Shown here: positions 9,216-18,352 of the stretch, one piece after another
Numbering within the stretch: the first letter of the stretch is position 1
Layout: the number at the start of each line of letters is the position of its first letter
Source: Klebsiella michiganensis
GTDB lineage: Bacteria > Pseudomonadota > Gammaproteobacteria > Enterobacterales > Enterobacteriaceae
Direction: 5' to 3'
Assembly: GCA_000963575.1 (NCBI GenBank)
Contig: CP011077.1
Location: 2,604,001 to 2,668,000, forward strand
DNA: 64,000 nt
The notes under the pieces: model-generated
Databases searched by the model: none
What the model saw: only the letters and a program-made list of their open reading frames with translations
What the model was told of the DNA's origin: nothing
Position numbers and translations under genes: made by a program

Positions 9216-9802
9216 GCGAGGAGCGTTATCAGCAGCGGCAGCAGCGCCAGAAAGAAAAGGTTGATGCCCGGATTGCAGAAGCCCAGCAGGAACGCGGGAT
9301 TTTGATCGTCTTCACCGGTAACGGCAAAGGCAAGACAACCGCCGCATTCGGCACCGCCACCCGGGCCGTAGGCCACGGCAAAAAAGTCGGCGTGATTCAA
9401 TTCATCAAAGGCCAGTGGCCGAATGGCGAACGTAATCTGCTGGAGCCACTCGGGGTTGAATTTCAGGTGATGGCGACAGGTTTTACCTGGGAGACGCAGA
9501 ACCGGGAGACGGATACCGCCGCCTGCCTTGCGGTGTGGGAGCACGGCAAGCGGATGCTGGCGGATGCCACACTGGATATGGTTATCCTCGACGAGCTCAC
9601 CTATATGGTGGCCTATGATTATCTGCCATTAGATGCAGTATTAAACGCGCTCACCAACCGCCCTGCGAACCAGACGGTGATTATCACCGGACGCGGGTGC
9701 CATCGCGAGATTCTGGATGCCGCCGATACGGTCAGCGAACTCCGTCCGGTGAAGCATGCATTTGACGCCGGAGTAAAGGCGCAAATCGGCATTGATTACT
9801 GA
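9212..9802 (+). CDS. btuR: Cob(I)yrinic acid a,c-diamide adenosyltransferase BtuR/CobO
   Basis: Transfers the 5'-deoxyadenosyl group of ATP to cob(I)alamin or corrinoid precursors. The 196-residue protein has the family's inverted use of a P-loop, GNGKGKTTAA (about residues 36-45), and the conserved DELTYMV and ITGRG segments. Length equals E. coli BtuR. Its 3' end overlaps the convergent AraC-family gene by seven bases. In E. coli the next gene would be rluB, so the sugar cassette has been inserted here. Confidence 0.96.
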   Translation: MSEERYQQRQQRQKEKVDARIAEAQQERGILIVFTGNGKGKTTAAFGTATRAVGHGKKVGVIQFIKGQWPNGERNLLEPLGVEFQVMATGFTWETQNRETDTAACLAVWEHGKRMLADATLDMVILDELTYMVAYDYLPLDAVLNALTNRPANQTVIITGRGCHREILDAADTVSELRPVKHAFDAGVKAQIGIDY

Positions 9803-10749
9803 AATTCCAGGCGCTTAAGCAGCTCCGCATTTAGCGGCAGGCAGAGGCAATCTTCCCCCAGCGCCAGCTTGCTGTCGGTGGCTGCCAGGCGGGAAACAAA
9901 GCGTTTTCGGTATTCCGTTGGCGTCAGACCGCAATACTTATTAAACGCGGCAATCAGGTATTTATGCTCCTGAAAACCGCAGGCGTGACTAATGGTGGTG
10001 ATAGGTGACCGCGTATCTCTGAGCAGCATGCGGGCTTTATTTAGCCTTACCAGGGTCAGGTATTCTTTAAAGTTATGGCGGCTCACTTTCTTAAACTGCC
10101 GCGAAAACCATGAGTAACTGACCCCGATGTAGCTGGCGACCTCGGTGAGACTGAGCGGCCGATCGAATCGCTGATTAATAAACTCAATCCCTTTTTTGAT
10201 CATCGCCACTTCACGCTCCGTACTGTCGACCCGGCCCCCCGGCTTACCTGCGGTGACAAGCGCATCCAGCAGCAAATAAATTGCGGCAATACGCTGGAAG
10301 GGTGCGCGGTCGTCTATCAGGTGTTCAAGCAGCGTTTTCAGCCGTTGATGCACCAGCCTGTCCGCACTGTCCGTCACGCCGCCCGGACGACACCAGTCAA
10401 TGTCTGGCGCCGGGTGTAATTCGTCGAACAGGCCGGAGGAAAACTGCACCGTGACCAGCGTGCTGCCCTCTTCCTCCGCACACAGCGAGTGAACGTCCTG
10501 GGCATTAATATAGAGCATTCCACCCCGCGTCAGTTCAATCGACTGCATACCTACGGACAGGGTAAACCGCCCCGTAAGGACGGTCACAAGTTCAGGCGCC
10601 GGGTGCCAGTGAGGCTCGCAGTAACGCACCTCTGCGGCAAAAACATTCAGCTTATCGGCATCGAAAGCAATCAGCTCATAGCCGCTCGCGTTCAGTTGCC
10701 GTCCCTCTGTAATTGCCTTCCCGGCATGAATGGCTGAAAAAGAAAACAC
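9796..10749 (-). CDS. AraC-family regulator of the beta-glucoside cassette
   Basis: A 317-residue protein with an N-terminal cupin-type sensing domain (EPHWHPAPELVTVLTGRF, about residues 44-63) and a C-terminal pair of HTH motifs. The second contains CGFQEHKYLIAAFNKYCGLTPTEYR. It is the last gene of a three-gene block (transporter, glucosidase, regulator) with gaps of about 20 bp. It is therefore likely to be a sugar-responsive activator of that operon; the ligand is not evident. The 3' end overlaps btuR convergently. Confidence 0.85.
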   Translation of the reverse strand: MFSFSAIHAGKAITEGRQLNASGYELIAFDADKLNVFAAEVRYCEPHWHPAPELVTVLTGRFTLSVGMQSIELTRGGMLYINAQDVHSLCAEEEGSTLVTVQFSSGLFDELHPAPDIDWCRPGGVTDSADRLVHQRLKTLLEHLIDDRAPFQRIAAIYLLLDALVTAGKPGGRVDSTEREVAMIKKGIEFINQRFDRPLSLTEVASYIGVSYSWFSRQFKKVSRHNFKEYLTLVRLNKARMLLRDTRSPITTISHACGFQEHKYLIAAFNKYCGLTPTEYRKRFVSRLAATDSKLALGEDCLCLPLNAELLKRLEFQ

Positions 10750-10770
10750 GGCGCCCCCTGTGGCTATTAA

Positions 10771-13122
10771 TTATTGCTCCCCGGCGAGCACGGCGTTCAA
10801 CTCGTCTCGCTCAATGTCCAGCCCAAGAAATTCGGTAAGGGCGATTAATAATCCGCAAAAGAGATCCGGCGCAATCCGGGTCAGCTTCTCCCGCACAATC
10901 TCAGGCGGCACACCGCTTTTCCCGGCAACCAACGCTACCACGCGAGCGAAGACTTCCGGCTGCTGAATCAACTGCTGCAGCGAGTTATCATCGCGGAGCG
11001 TCATGTATTGCTCCTCGCAGTCAACATCAAACCCGGCGCTGAGCGGTAAATCGCGTGACGACCCGCCAACATAAACCTGCCAGCGGCCGGGAGTTATGAG
11101 CCATTTTGCCAGGCCCGGATGGTAGCAACTCAGCTCGGCAATCGGCAGCTGGAGGCTAACCCGCCGCGTTTCTCCGGGTTCCAGCGAGATTTTACTAAAG
11201 GCCTTCAGCGCCTGTTCCTCGCGAATCAGTTCCCCTTTTGGCGCGCGGACGTATAGCTGCACAATTTCTTTACCGGCGTACTTGCCGCAGTTTGTCACAT
11301 CCACGCTGACCGTTAAGGTCTCATTATCACCTAATCGTTCTGCAGAAAGCTTAATCCTGTGATACGCAAAACGCGTGTAGCTCAGGCCGAAGCCGAAAGG
11401 AAACAGCGGCGTCAGACGGCGTTTGTCATAATAGCGATAGCCGACAAATAATCCCTCACTATAATGGTGTTGCAGATTTTCTCCCGGGTAATGCAGCCAG
11501 GCTGGCGTCTCTTCTACCGTGTTTGGAACGGTGACCGTGAGCTTGCCGCAGGGATTACGCTTGCCAAACAAAATTTCCGCCACCGCGCCCCCCATTCCCT
11601 GTCCGGCAAAAAAGGTCTCCAACAATGCTTTGCATTCGCTCAGCCACGGCATCACCACCGCATCGCTATTGGCCAGTACGACCACGACATTAGGCTGAAC
11701 CGCCGCAACCTCCCGAATCAGCTGCTCATGAACCGCCAGAATATTGAGATCCTGACGGTCGCCGTTTTCACCATCTTCGCCGACGGCGGTACTGACAAAG
11801 ATGACCGCGACATCGGCGTTTTGTGCGACGGTTATCGCCTCCTGAAGCGCCTGAGCATCAGCGTGTATATCGTCCGGCGTACCTTCGGCCCAGGAAACCG
11901 TAAACGCCTCTCCCGCCAAAGCGAAAATCTCATCGAGGGGACGGTCGAGGAAATAAGGCACCGTAGTGGCACAGCCGGACCCCTGAATAACAGGCTGCTG
12001 CGCGGGTTTACCCAACACCGCTATACGAGGCGTTTTATCGGGCCGGAGCGGAAGCAGACAGTCTTCGTTTTTCAATAATACAATCGACTCTGCCGCCAGC
12101 TGCTGCGACAGGACGTGGTGCGCCGGGAAATCTGCAACGGTATCTCTGCGGCGATGGCGTTCTACTTTATCAATGAGTTCGAGCATTCTCAGACAGGCGC
12201 TATCAATCACACTGAGCGGCACTTCACCGGCCTCGATAGCCGCCAGCAATGTTTTCTTATCTCGTACCGTTTCCGGCATGGCTAAATCATTGCCTGCCAT
12301 CAGCGAGGCCGGGCGGTCTTTAATTCCGTACCAGTCCGACATCACCAGGCCGCTATAGCCCCACTCATCGCGAAGGACTTGAGTGAGCAAGAAAGGATCC
12401 TGGGAGGTTTGAACCCCATTCAGCCGATTGTAGGAGGACATCACGGTCCACGGATTCGATTTGGCAATCGCCCGCTGGAACCCTGCGAGATAAATCTCAC
12501 GCAGAGCGCGCTCGTCTATTACCGAGTCCATTTCGGTACGGCGAAACTCTGAATTATTGGCGGCGAAATGTTTGAGGCTGGCCCCGACACCTTCTGCCTG
12601 TAGACCATTAATCAGGGCTGCGGCGATATCGCCGCTGACAACCGGATCCTCCGAGTAATACTCATATCCCCGCCCCGCGAGGGGAGTACGCCGAATATTA
12701 ATACCCGGCCCCAACAAAATCCCCACACCCATTTGCTGACACTCAAGTCCTAACGCCTGCCCCATTTTTTGCACCAGCTCAATATCCCAGCTGCAGGCCA
12801 GGCTTGAGCCGTTAGGGAAGCAGGTAGCCGGCAAAGAAGTGCTGAATAAACCCTCACTCCCGCCTTTCTGTTCCCCCTCTACCGCTCCTGCCCGGTCGGC
12901 CGTTTGGGTGATCACGGAGATAAAATCATCCATGCTCCACTTCTCCTGGCCATCGATTTGAGCGCTGCTGTAGCGTACGCCATAGGTGCCATCCGTCATG
13001 ACGATGTCAGGGATACCGTGCTGCGGCAGAGCGGCTGTTCGCCACAGACCGCTGCCGCTCAATAAGGTCACTTTTTCATTGGTCGTCATTGCCGCAAGCA
13101 TGGCGTGAAAGTCAGCATTCAT
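10771..13122 (-). CDS. Glycoside hydrolase family 3 (beta-glucosidase-like)
   Basis: A 783-residue GH3 enzyme that hydrolyses beta-linked glycosides. The N-terminal barrel holds KHFAANNSE and the nucleophile Asp in VMSDWYG (about residue 258). An alpha/beta sandwich domain follows (VAVIFVSTAVGEDGENGDR), then a fibronectin-III-like C-terminal domain (ELIREEQALKAFSKISL region). There is no signal peptide, so it is cytoplasmic, unlike periplasmic BglX. That fits hydrolysis of a glycoside imported by the adjacent GPH transporter. The exact substrate cannot be read from sequence; xylosidase or glucosidase are both possible. Confidence 0.88.
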   Translation of the reverse strand: MNADFHAMLAAMTTNEKVTLLSGSGLWRTAALPQHGIPDIVMTDGTYGVRYSSAQIDGQEKWSMDDFISVITQTADRAGAVEGEQKGGSEGLFSTSLPATCFPNGSSLACSWDIELVQKMGQALGLECQQMGVGILLGPGINIRRTPLAGRGYEYYSEDPVVSGDIAAALINGLQAEGVGASLKHFAANNSEFRRTEMDSVIDERALREIYLAGFQRAIAKSNPWTVMSSYNRLNGVQTSQDPFLLTQVLRDEWGYSGLVMSDWYGIKDRPASLMAGNDLAMPETVRDKKTLLAAIEAGEVPLSVIDSACLRMLELIDKVERHRRRDTVADFPAHHVLSQQLAAESIVLLKNEDCLLPLRPDKTPRIAVLGKPAQQPVIQGSGCATTVPYFLDRPLDEIFALAGEAFTVSWAEGTPDDIHADAQALQEAITVAQNADVAVIFVSTAVGEDGENGDRQDLNILAVHEQLIREVAAVQPNVVVVLANSDAVVMPWLSECKALLETFFAGQGMGGAVAEILFGKRNPCGKLTVTVPNTVEETPAWLHYPGENLQHHYSEGLFVGYRYYDKRRLTPLFPFGFGLSYTRFAYHRIKLSAERLGDNETLTVSVDVTNCGKYAGKEIVQLYVRAPKGELIREEQALKAFSKISLEPGETRRVSLQLPIAELSCYHPGLAKWLITPGRWQVYVGGSSRDLPLSAGFDVDCEEQYMTLRDDNSLQQLIQQPEVFARVVALVAGKSGVPPEIVREKLTRIAPDLFCGLLIALTEFLGLDIERDELNAVLAGEQ

Positions 13123-13140
13123 TTTGCTAATCTCCAGAAA

Positions 13141-14499
13141 TTAAAGCGTTTCCTGCTTGCGCAGACTAAGTTTATGAACGATATCGCGGTATTTATTTTC
13201 ATCGAGAGAATAACAGGCGACAAATATCGCGCTGAGTGCAAACATCGCCCCCGGAAATAACGTCATCATAATATTAATACCGTTGATAGCCCTGGCACTT
13301 ATATTCCCGGCATCATAGTGGTAATAATCGAGCATCCAGCCAGCACAACCGCCGCCGATGGCCATCGCAATTTTCGTGATAAAATTATAGAAGCCGTATA
13401 TAGCACCTTCGGTACGAACCCCGTGATGCCATTCCGCATATTCAACCGTGTCGGCTATCATCGACCACATGGCAACAAAGCCGACACCCAGCGTAATACT
13501 GTAGAGGCAGACGCCGGTCATAATTAACCAAATATTGTCTCCGGCAACAAAATATTGCATGAGCACACCCAACACCCCCAGCAGCAATGCTGCCAGTGTC
13601 ATTTTCTTTTTCCCCATTAAGACGATCAGCTTTTCGCACAATACCGTGCCCGCAATATAAGCCGCCGACTGAATAATGAAGAAAGTCGCGGTAAACCCTT
13701 CGTTACCAATAATGTATTTTATGAAATAGATAGCAATCGCCATCCACACCGTATAGGCAATGTAGAAAAAAACGGTGAACAGTGACAGGTGGATGAGCGG
13801 TGTATTCCCGGTGACGGCCCTGAGCATTTCGCGCAGCCCTGGTGAACGTGTGTTCTCTTCGGTGACCCTCTCCTTCGTCATGCCAAAACACATCATAAAC
13901 ATAAAGGTGGCCAGCAGCGCAAAGCATGACACGGCAAAGACATAGCCAGACTGCTTATCGGTAAACGGCGATATAATCCAGTCCGCGGTGGTTGAAACAA
14001 TCAGGTAACCCAGGATAGCCAACACAAACCGATAAACCGACAGGGAGGCTCGCGAGGCTTCATGCTGCGTGATGCGGTTCGTTAACGCCGAATAAGGGGT
14101 ATTTACCGCCGTATATGCGAGGCAGTAAAGCGTGTAAGAAAGCAAGGCATAATAAAATTTAGCGTCGCCGCCAAAGGGGAAAAAACACAGTACGGTCAGA
14201 AAACCTAAGGGAATCGCGCCATAGCATATCCAGGGCCTTAGCTTCCCGTAGCGGCTGTGCGTTTTATCAATGGCAAACCCAATGATCACATTAAAAATGG
14301 CATCAATGATTCGTGCCACAACAAATATCACACTGGCCTGTGCGGCGCTAATGCCATATATATTGGTATAAAAGAAAAGTAAGAATAGCGATACAAAACC
14401 AAATGATAAATTAGAGGCAAAATCGCCAAACCCATAACCTATTTTTTCTTTTACGCCGATCGCCACATAACTTGCCGATAGCTTCTTAACTGAATTCAT
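13141..14499 (-). CDS. GPH-family glycoside:cation symporter (MFS)
   Basis: A 452-residue inner-membrane protein with about twelve hydrophobic segments. The start KEKIGYGFGDFASNLSFG and DKTHSRYGKLRPWI are hallmarks of glycoside-pentoside-hexuronide:cation symporters (MelB, XynB/YicJ type). It is the first gene of the cassette, 18 bp ahead of the GH3 gene, so it probably imports the glycoside that enzyme splits. The coupling ion and substrate are not determined. Confidence 0.9.
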   Translation of the reverse strand: MNSVKKLSASYVAIGVKEKIGYGFGDFASNLSFGFVSLFLLFFYTNIYGISAAQASVIFVVARIIDAIFNVIIGFAIDKTHSRYGKLRPWICYGAIPLGFLTVLCFFPFGGDAKFYYALLSYTLYCLAYTAVNTPYSALTNRITQHEASRASLSVYRFVLAILGYLIVSTTADWIISPFTDKQSGYVFAVSCFALLATFMFMMCFGMTKERVTEENTRSPGLREMLRAVTGNTPLIHLSLFTVFFYIAYTVWMAIAIYFIKYIIGNEGFTATFFIIQSAAYIAGTVLCEKLIVLMGKKKMTLAALLLGVLGVLMQYFVAGDNIWLIMTGVCLYSITLGVGFVAMWSMIADTVEYAEWHHGVRTEGAIYGFYNFITKIAMAIGGGCAGWMLDYYHYDAGNISARAINGINIMMTLFPGAMFALSAIFVACYSLDENKYRDIVHKLSLRKQETL

Positions 14500-14606
14500 C
14501 TCAACCCCCGGACTTGCACAAAGTTCAGCCAGTATAAGGAGGATGAAAACCCATTACTTTGCGTTATTTGTCGAGCTATTTCCTGTTTTTTGTCTTTATG
14601 CGGAAG

Positions 14607-14622
14607 TGTGAGACTTGTCTCA
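14607..14622. promoter_or_regulatory. Possible CRP site upstream of the sugar cassette
   Basis: TGTGA-N6-TCTCA differs from the CRP consensus TGTGA-N6-TCACA by one base. It lies 108 bp upstream of the transporter start, as expected for catabolite-controlled sugar genes. Not tested further. Confidence 0.35.
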
Positions 14623-14642
14623 AACGGGAATATCAGGGGAGA

Positions 14643-14670
14643 CATTCCCGGCGAGAACTCACCGGGAATG
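14643..14670 (-). terminator. Hairpin after rluB
   Basis: CATTCCCGG and CCGGGAATG pair around a 10-nt loop, seven bases beyond the rluB stop. No clear T-tract follows, so termination strength is uncertain. Confidence 0.6.
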
Positions 14671-14676
14671 AAGGGA

Positions 14677-15552
14677 TTAACCGTTGCTGCGGCTGCCGGA
14701 ACGACGGTTGCCGCCGGTGGTCTGAGTATGACGCTTAACGGCACGGCGAATCTGGTTCGCCTTCATGCGGCGGCGATCTTTTTCCACCGCCACTTTGCTG
14801 CTGGTTTCTTCCGGCAGCTCAACCAGGGTACGCAGATAGTTGGTCTGCGCCAGGTCAAGTTCGGTATAGCCTCCGCGCGGCAGGCCTTTCGGCAATTTAA
14901 TGTCGCCGTAGCGCACGCGAATCAGGCGGCTCACCTGTACCCCGACCGCTTCCCACAGGCGACGAACCTCACGGTTACGGCCTTCGGTCAGGGTCACGTT
15001 GTACCACTGGTTAATGCCTTCGCCGCCGGTGAACTTGATAGTTTTGAAGGCCGCCGGGCCATCTTCAAGCTGCACACCACGGGACAATTGTCTCACCTTG
15101 TCGTCATCCACCTGGCCAAACACGCGCACGGAGTATTCACGCTCCACTTCACGACTTGGGTGCATCAGGCGGTTAGCCAGTTCACCGTCGGTGGTGAACA
15201 GCAGTAAACCACAGGTGTTAACGTCCAGACGCCCAACGGCAATCCAGCGCGCACCGCGCAGTTTTGGCAGGCGATCAAAGACTGTTGGGCGCCCTTCCGG
15301 GTCACTGCGAGTACACAGCTCACCTTCCGGCTTGTAATAGGCCAGCACGCGACAGATTTGTTCCGCAGATTCACGAATCGAGATCAAGTGACCATCGATG
15401 CGAATTTTAAGCGACTGATTTACTTCGACACGATCGCCCAGCGTGGCGATTTTGCCATCAACGCTTACGCGACCAGCAGAGATAATGGTTTCAATCTCAC
15501 GACGGGAACCATGGCCAGCGCGAGCCAGCACTTTTTGTAACTTTTCGCTCAT
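14677..15552 (-). CDS. rluB: 23S rRNA pseudouridine(2605) synthase RluB
   Basis: An RsuA-family pseudouridine synthase acting on 23S rRNA U2605. The S4 RNA-binding domain occupies residues 1-60 (MSEKLQKVLARAGHGSRREIE). The catalytic Asp lies in VGRLDVNTCGLLLF (about residue 110), and NREVRRLWEAVG is the family's C-terminal motif. A basic low-complexity tail follows, as usual in RluB. Its position between btuR and the yciO/rnm operon is conserved, apart from the sugar cassette on one side. Confidence 0.96.
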   Translation of the reverse strand: MSEKLQKVLARAGHGSRREIETIISAGRVSVDGKIATLGDRVEVNQSLKIRIDGHLISIRESAEQICRVLAYYKPEGELCTRSDPEGRPTVFDRLPKLRGARWIAVGRLDVNTCGLLLFTTDGELANRLMHPSREVEREYSVRVFGQVDDDKVRQLSRGVQLEDGPAAFKTIKFTGGEGINQWYNVTLTEGRNREVRRLWEAVGVQVSRLIRVRYGDIKLPKGLPRGGYTELDLAQTNYLRTLVELPEETSSKVAVEKDRRRMKANQIRRAVKRHTQTTGGNRRSGSRSNG

Positions 15553-15749
15553 TGAGCTTCCTCGGGTGTCGCCTTCACAGGCGTCTCAGATACTTTGAAA
15601 TCAAAAGGCATGGGCCTGATGAAGTATAAATACGGATTCGGACCGCTGCACAGCCGTTGTCAAATAACGCGGGCAGCTTCGTGGCCGCACATAGTACACG
15701 AATTTTAGCTCAAATGGAGTTAAAACCCATCGACTGGATTTTCCTGATA

Positions 15750-16568
15750 TTAATGACTCAGGCTGTCTTGCAGCGAGGCACGGTCAGCGGATGAACAGAC
15801 ATCATTTATTGCCACCTCTCTTTGTGCCCGGGCTGCCTCACCGCCTGCAAGAAAGACGGGGAGCCCACTGCTGAGCCAGCGCTGGTACATAGCCTGCTGC
15901 CCCTCATCGAGGGCTTTATCTGCCCAAATCATGATGTGTTCGGCGTTAATGCAGCTGAGATCCGGGAACGGAATTTCACGATCCAGCACCTCCACGCAGA
16001 AGCCGTCACTGGCAAAACGTATGCCCTCCAGCCACAGCTCAACGGGATCTTTCAGCGAGAGCGCCAGAATAAACAGGCTGCCGCCGGGGCGCTTACGCCC
16101 GCTGGCCAGCACGAACGTGGCATATTCAATCAGTGCCGTATCCAGCATGGCACGGCTCATGACCATTTCCTGCTGCACATCGGCATTGAGCCACAGCCTG
16201 AGCGGGCGGATAACTTCATCAATAAAAATTGCCGGAGGAACTTCGCGGCCGTAGCGCCAGATAAGCCCCCGCAGCTTCGTGGGCTGCATTGCTTCGCATT
16301 GCGCCAGCAGGGCTTCCTGAACCTCAAGCCAGCCGGGAGGGTTACTGCTTTCCTCCCCGTTCAGCAGCGCCAGCATATCCGGTAACGCGGCGCCCTTTTC
16401 CAGCCAGCCGACAATCGCGGCGACGCGGGCGCAGTGAGTAAAATTGAAGAAACGGTGCCCGTTCTCATCCACCTGCGGTTTAATTAAACCGTAACGCTGC
16501 CAGCTGCGAATATTGGCCGGCGTCACGCCGCATTGAGAAGCCAGTACATCAATGTTAAATCGGGCCAT
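15750..16568 (-). CDS. MerR-family transcriptional regulator (MlrA-like)
   Basis: A 272-residue protein with an N-terminal MerR HTH (NIDVLASQCGVTPANIRSWQRYGLI, residues 4-28) and a long C-terminal domain. Such large C-terminal domains occur in MlrA/BluR-type regulators and may be degenerate B12-binding folds; that is inference. The ATG at 16568 (after AAGGAAATCGCT) is preferred over one 45 bases upstream that lies inside yciO. It is 10 bp behind yciO and so is probably cotranscribed with rnm and yciO. In E. coli yciQ occupies this place instead. The target genes are unknown. Confidence 0.75.
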   Translation of the reverse strand: MARFNIDVLASQCGVTPANIRSWQRYGLIKPQVDENGHRFFNFTHCARVAAIVGWLEKGAALPDMLALLNGEESSNPPGWLEVQEALLAQCEAMQPTKLRGLIWRYGREVPPAIFIDEVIRPLRLWLNADVQQEMVMSRAMLDTALIEYATFVLASGRKRPGGSLFILALSLKDPVELWLEGIRFASDGFCVEVLDREIPFPDLSCINAEHIMIWADKALDEGQQAMYQRWLSSGLPVFLAGGEAARAQREVAINDVCSSADRASLQDSLSH

Positions 16569-16578
16569 AGCGATTTCC

Positions 16579-17199
16579 TTACAGGAAAGGTTTAACGTCC
16601 CCGACACCCTCACGCATTACCACCGGAGCGTCTTCCGTCAGATCGATAACCGTAGTGGGTTGCTGCCCGAGATAACCGCCGTGAATAACCAGATCCACCA
16701 CTTTTTCGAGGCGGTCTTTGATCTCTTCGGGATCGGACTCGGTAAATTCGTTGCCGGGCAGCATCAGCGAGGTCGACAGCATCGGCTCATTCAGCACTTC
16801 CAGCAGCGCCAGCGCAATCGGGTTCGACGGCACGCGCAGCCCGATGGTTTTCCGTTTTTCCTGCAGCAGGCGACGGGGAACTTCTTTGGTGCCTTTCAGG
16901 ATAAAAGTGTAATTCCCCGGCGTATTGTTTTTAATCAGGCGGAACGCCACGTTGTCGACGAATGCGTAGGTCGACAGCTCCGACAGGTCCCGGCACATCA
17001 GGGTAAAGTTGTGGCCATCTGGAAGCTGGCGGATGCGGCAAATGCGCTCCATGGCGCCCTTGTCTTCAATTTTGCAGCCCAGCGCATAGCCGGAATCTGT
17101 CGGGTAAACAATCACCCCGCCTTTACGAATAATGTCCACCGCCTGGTTAATCAGGCGCGGCTGCGGGTTATCCGGGTGGATATAAAAAAACTGACTCAT
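16579..17199 (-). CDS. yciO: Sua5/YrdC-fold protein YciO
   Basis: A 206-residue protein of the YrdC/Sua5 fold, paralogous to TsaC, which makes threonylcarbamoyl-AMP for tRNA t6A. The start MSQFFYIHPDNPQPRL and the segment GGVIVYPTDSGYALGCK are conserved in YciO. The cellular role of YciO itself is unsettled. The start overlaps the rnm stop by four bases (ATGA), so the two are translationally coupled. Confidence 0.94.
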   Translation of the reverse strand: MSQFFYIHPDNPQPRLINQAVDIIRKGGVIVYPTDSGYALGCKIEDKGAMERICRIRQLPDGHNFTLMCRDLSELSTYAFVDNVAFRLIKNNTPGNYTFILKGTKEVPRRLLQEKRKTIGLRVPSNPIALALLEVLNEPMLSTSLMLPGNEFTESDPEEIKDRLEKVVDLVIHGGYLGQQPTTVIDLTEDAPVVMREGVGDVKPFL

Positions 17200-18077
17200 A
17201 CTGCCCTCTCTTTAGCGATGTGGCTCTGCTCCCAGTGCAGCCAGACGGGCTCAACGCCCGCCGGTAGCCACAGCTTACGGCCCAGCTCAATCCACGCGCA
17301 GGGCAGATGAAAATCTGAGCCCTGCGACGCCAGCAGATTAAACTGCTTAGCGTAGCTCGCAAGCTGGGTACGTTCGTTAGGAGCCTGCTGGCACTGCGCA
17401 ACTTCCATGGCATCGCCACCGTGTTCGGCAAACTGCGCCAGCAGTCGTTTTAGCCATTTTGCGGTCAGGCCGTAGCGCCCTGGATGTGCCAGCACCGCCT
17501 GCCCGCCAGAATGATGAATCACATCAATAGCTTGTTCTATTGTACACCACTGAGGCGGAACGTATCCGGTTTTCCCTTTCGCCAGGTACTTTTTGAAGAC
17601 GTCCCCCATATTGCTGGCTTTGCCCTGCTCAACCAGAAAACGAGCAAAATGCCCGCGGGTAATAGCCCCACTGCCGGCATGGCGCATCGCCCCTTCTAGC
17701 GCCCCGGGAATGCGAGCCTTATCCAGACGTTCGGCAATCATTACCGCACGTTGACTGCGGCGTTCACTTTGTTGTTCAAGGAAAAGCTTCAGCGCCGGGT
17801 GCTGCTCATCAATGCCCAGGCCGACAATATGGATTTCATGGTTTTCCCAGACGGTGGAAATTTCAACGCCGCTGATTAACTGTAGCGGTAAATTCAGGCG
17901 CTGGATTTCAGCCCTTGCGGCAGGCAGACCCGCAACGGTGTCATGGTCGGTAATAGCCAGTACCGTGACGCGCATATCTACCGCGCGATTAACCAAAGCT
18001 TCAGGAGACAACAGGCCATCCGAGGCGGTAGTGTGGCTGTGCAGGTCGTGGATCGTGGCCAGGGTGGGCTCGCTCAA
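17196..18077 (-). CDS. rnm: PHP-domain 5'-3' exoribonuclease Rnm (RNase AM, YciV)
   Basis: A metal-dependent PHP hydrolase. The metal ligands are in HDLHSHTTASDG (residues 10-21), ITDHDT, HEIHIVG, HPGRYG and GSDFH. In E. coli the protein matures the 5' ends of 23S and other rRNAs and hydrolyses 3',5'-nucleotide bisphosphates. The 293 aa is the usual length. It is divergent from the trp operon, with its start 135 bp from trpL, as in E. coli where it was once called trpH. Confidence 0.94.
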   Translation of the reverse strand: MSEPTLATIHDLHSHTTASDGLLSPEALVNRAVDMRVTVLAITDHDTVAGLPAARAEIQRLNLPLQLISGVEISTVWENHEIHIVGLGIDEQHPALKLFLEQQSERRSQRAVMIAERLDKARIPGALEGAMRHAGSGAITRGHFARFLVEQGKASNMGDVFKKYLAKGKTGYVPPQWCTIEQAIDVIHHSGGQAVLAHPGRYGLTAKWLKRLLAQFAEHGGDAMEVAQCQQAPNERTQLASYAKQFNLLASQGSDFHLPCAWIELGRKLWLPAGVEPVWLHWEQSHIAKERAV

Positions 18078-18151
18078 AATGGCTCCAGAATGGATAAACA
18101 GAAATTTAGCGGCCCATGATAGCGATATTCGGCTATTTTAAAAAATCAGTA

Positions 18152-18190
18152 TTGACAATATAGCCGCGAACCAGTTTACTAGTACGCAAG
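18152..18190 (+). promoter_or_regulatory. trp promoter and TrpR operator
   Basis: TTGACA at 18152-18157, a 17-bp spacer and TTTACT at 18175-18180 form the promoter. The segment CGAACCAGTTTACTAGTACG (18167-18186), followed by CAAG, is a near copy of the E. coli trp operator overlapping the -10 box, so TrpR with tryptophan should block initiation. Confidence 0.9.
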
Positions 18191-18212
18191 TTCACATAAC
18201 GAGGTATCTGAA

Positions 18213-18257
18213 ATGAAAGCGATGAATTCCCTGCACGGTTGGTGGCGTACTCCCTGA
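18213..18257 (+). CDS. trpL: trp operon leader peptide (14 aa, two adjacent Trp)
   Basis: ATG at 18213 reads MKAMNSLHGWWRTP and stops at 18257. The tandem Trp codons at positions 10-11 are the sensing element of attenuation. The start and WWRT end match E. coli TrpL, while the middle is different. An upstream GAGG lies ten bases before the ATG. Confidence 0.92.
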   Translation: MKAMNSLHGWWRTP

Positions 18258-18304
18258 ACTCGGGCGGTGCGATCGCGTACGCTGTTTAACAGCGCAGATA
18301 CCAG

Positions 18305-18331
18305 GCCCGCCAACGATGCGGGCTTTTTTTT
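18305..18331 (+). terminator. trp attenuator (3:4 hairpin)
   Basis: GCCCGC, loop CAACGAT, GCGGGC and eight T between trpL and trpE. Low tryptophan stalls the ribosome on the leader and favours the alternative anti-terminator. Confidence 0.9.
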
Positions 18332-18352
18332 GAACAAAATTTGAGAACTAAA

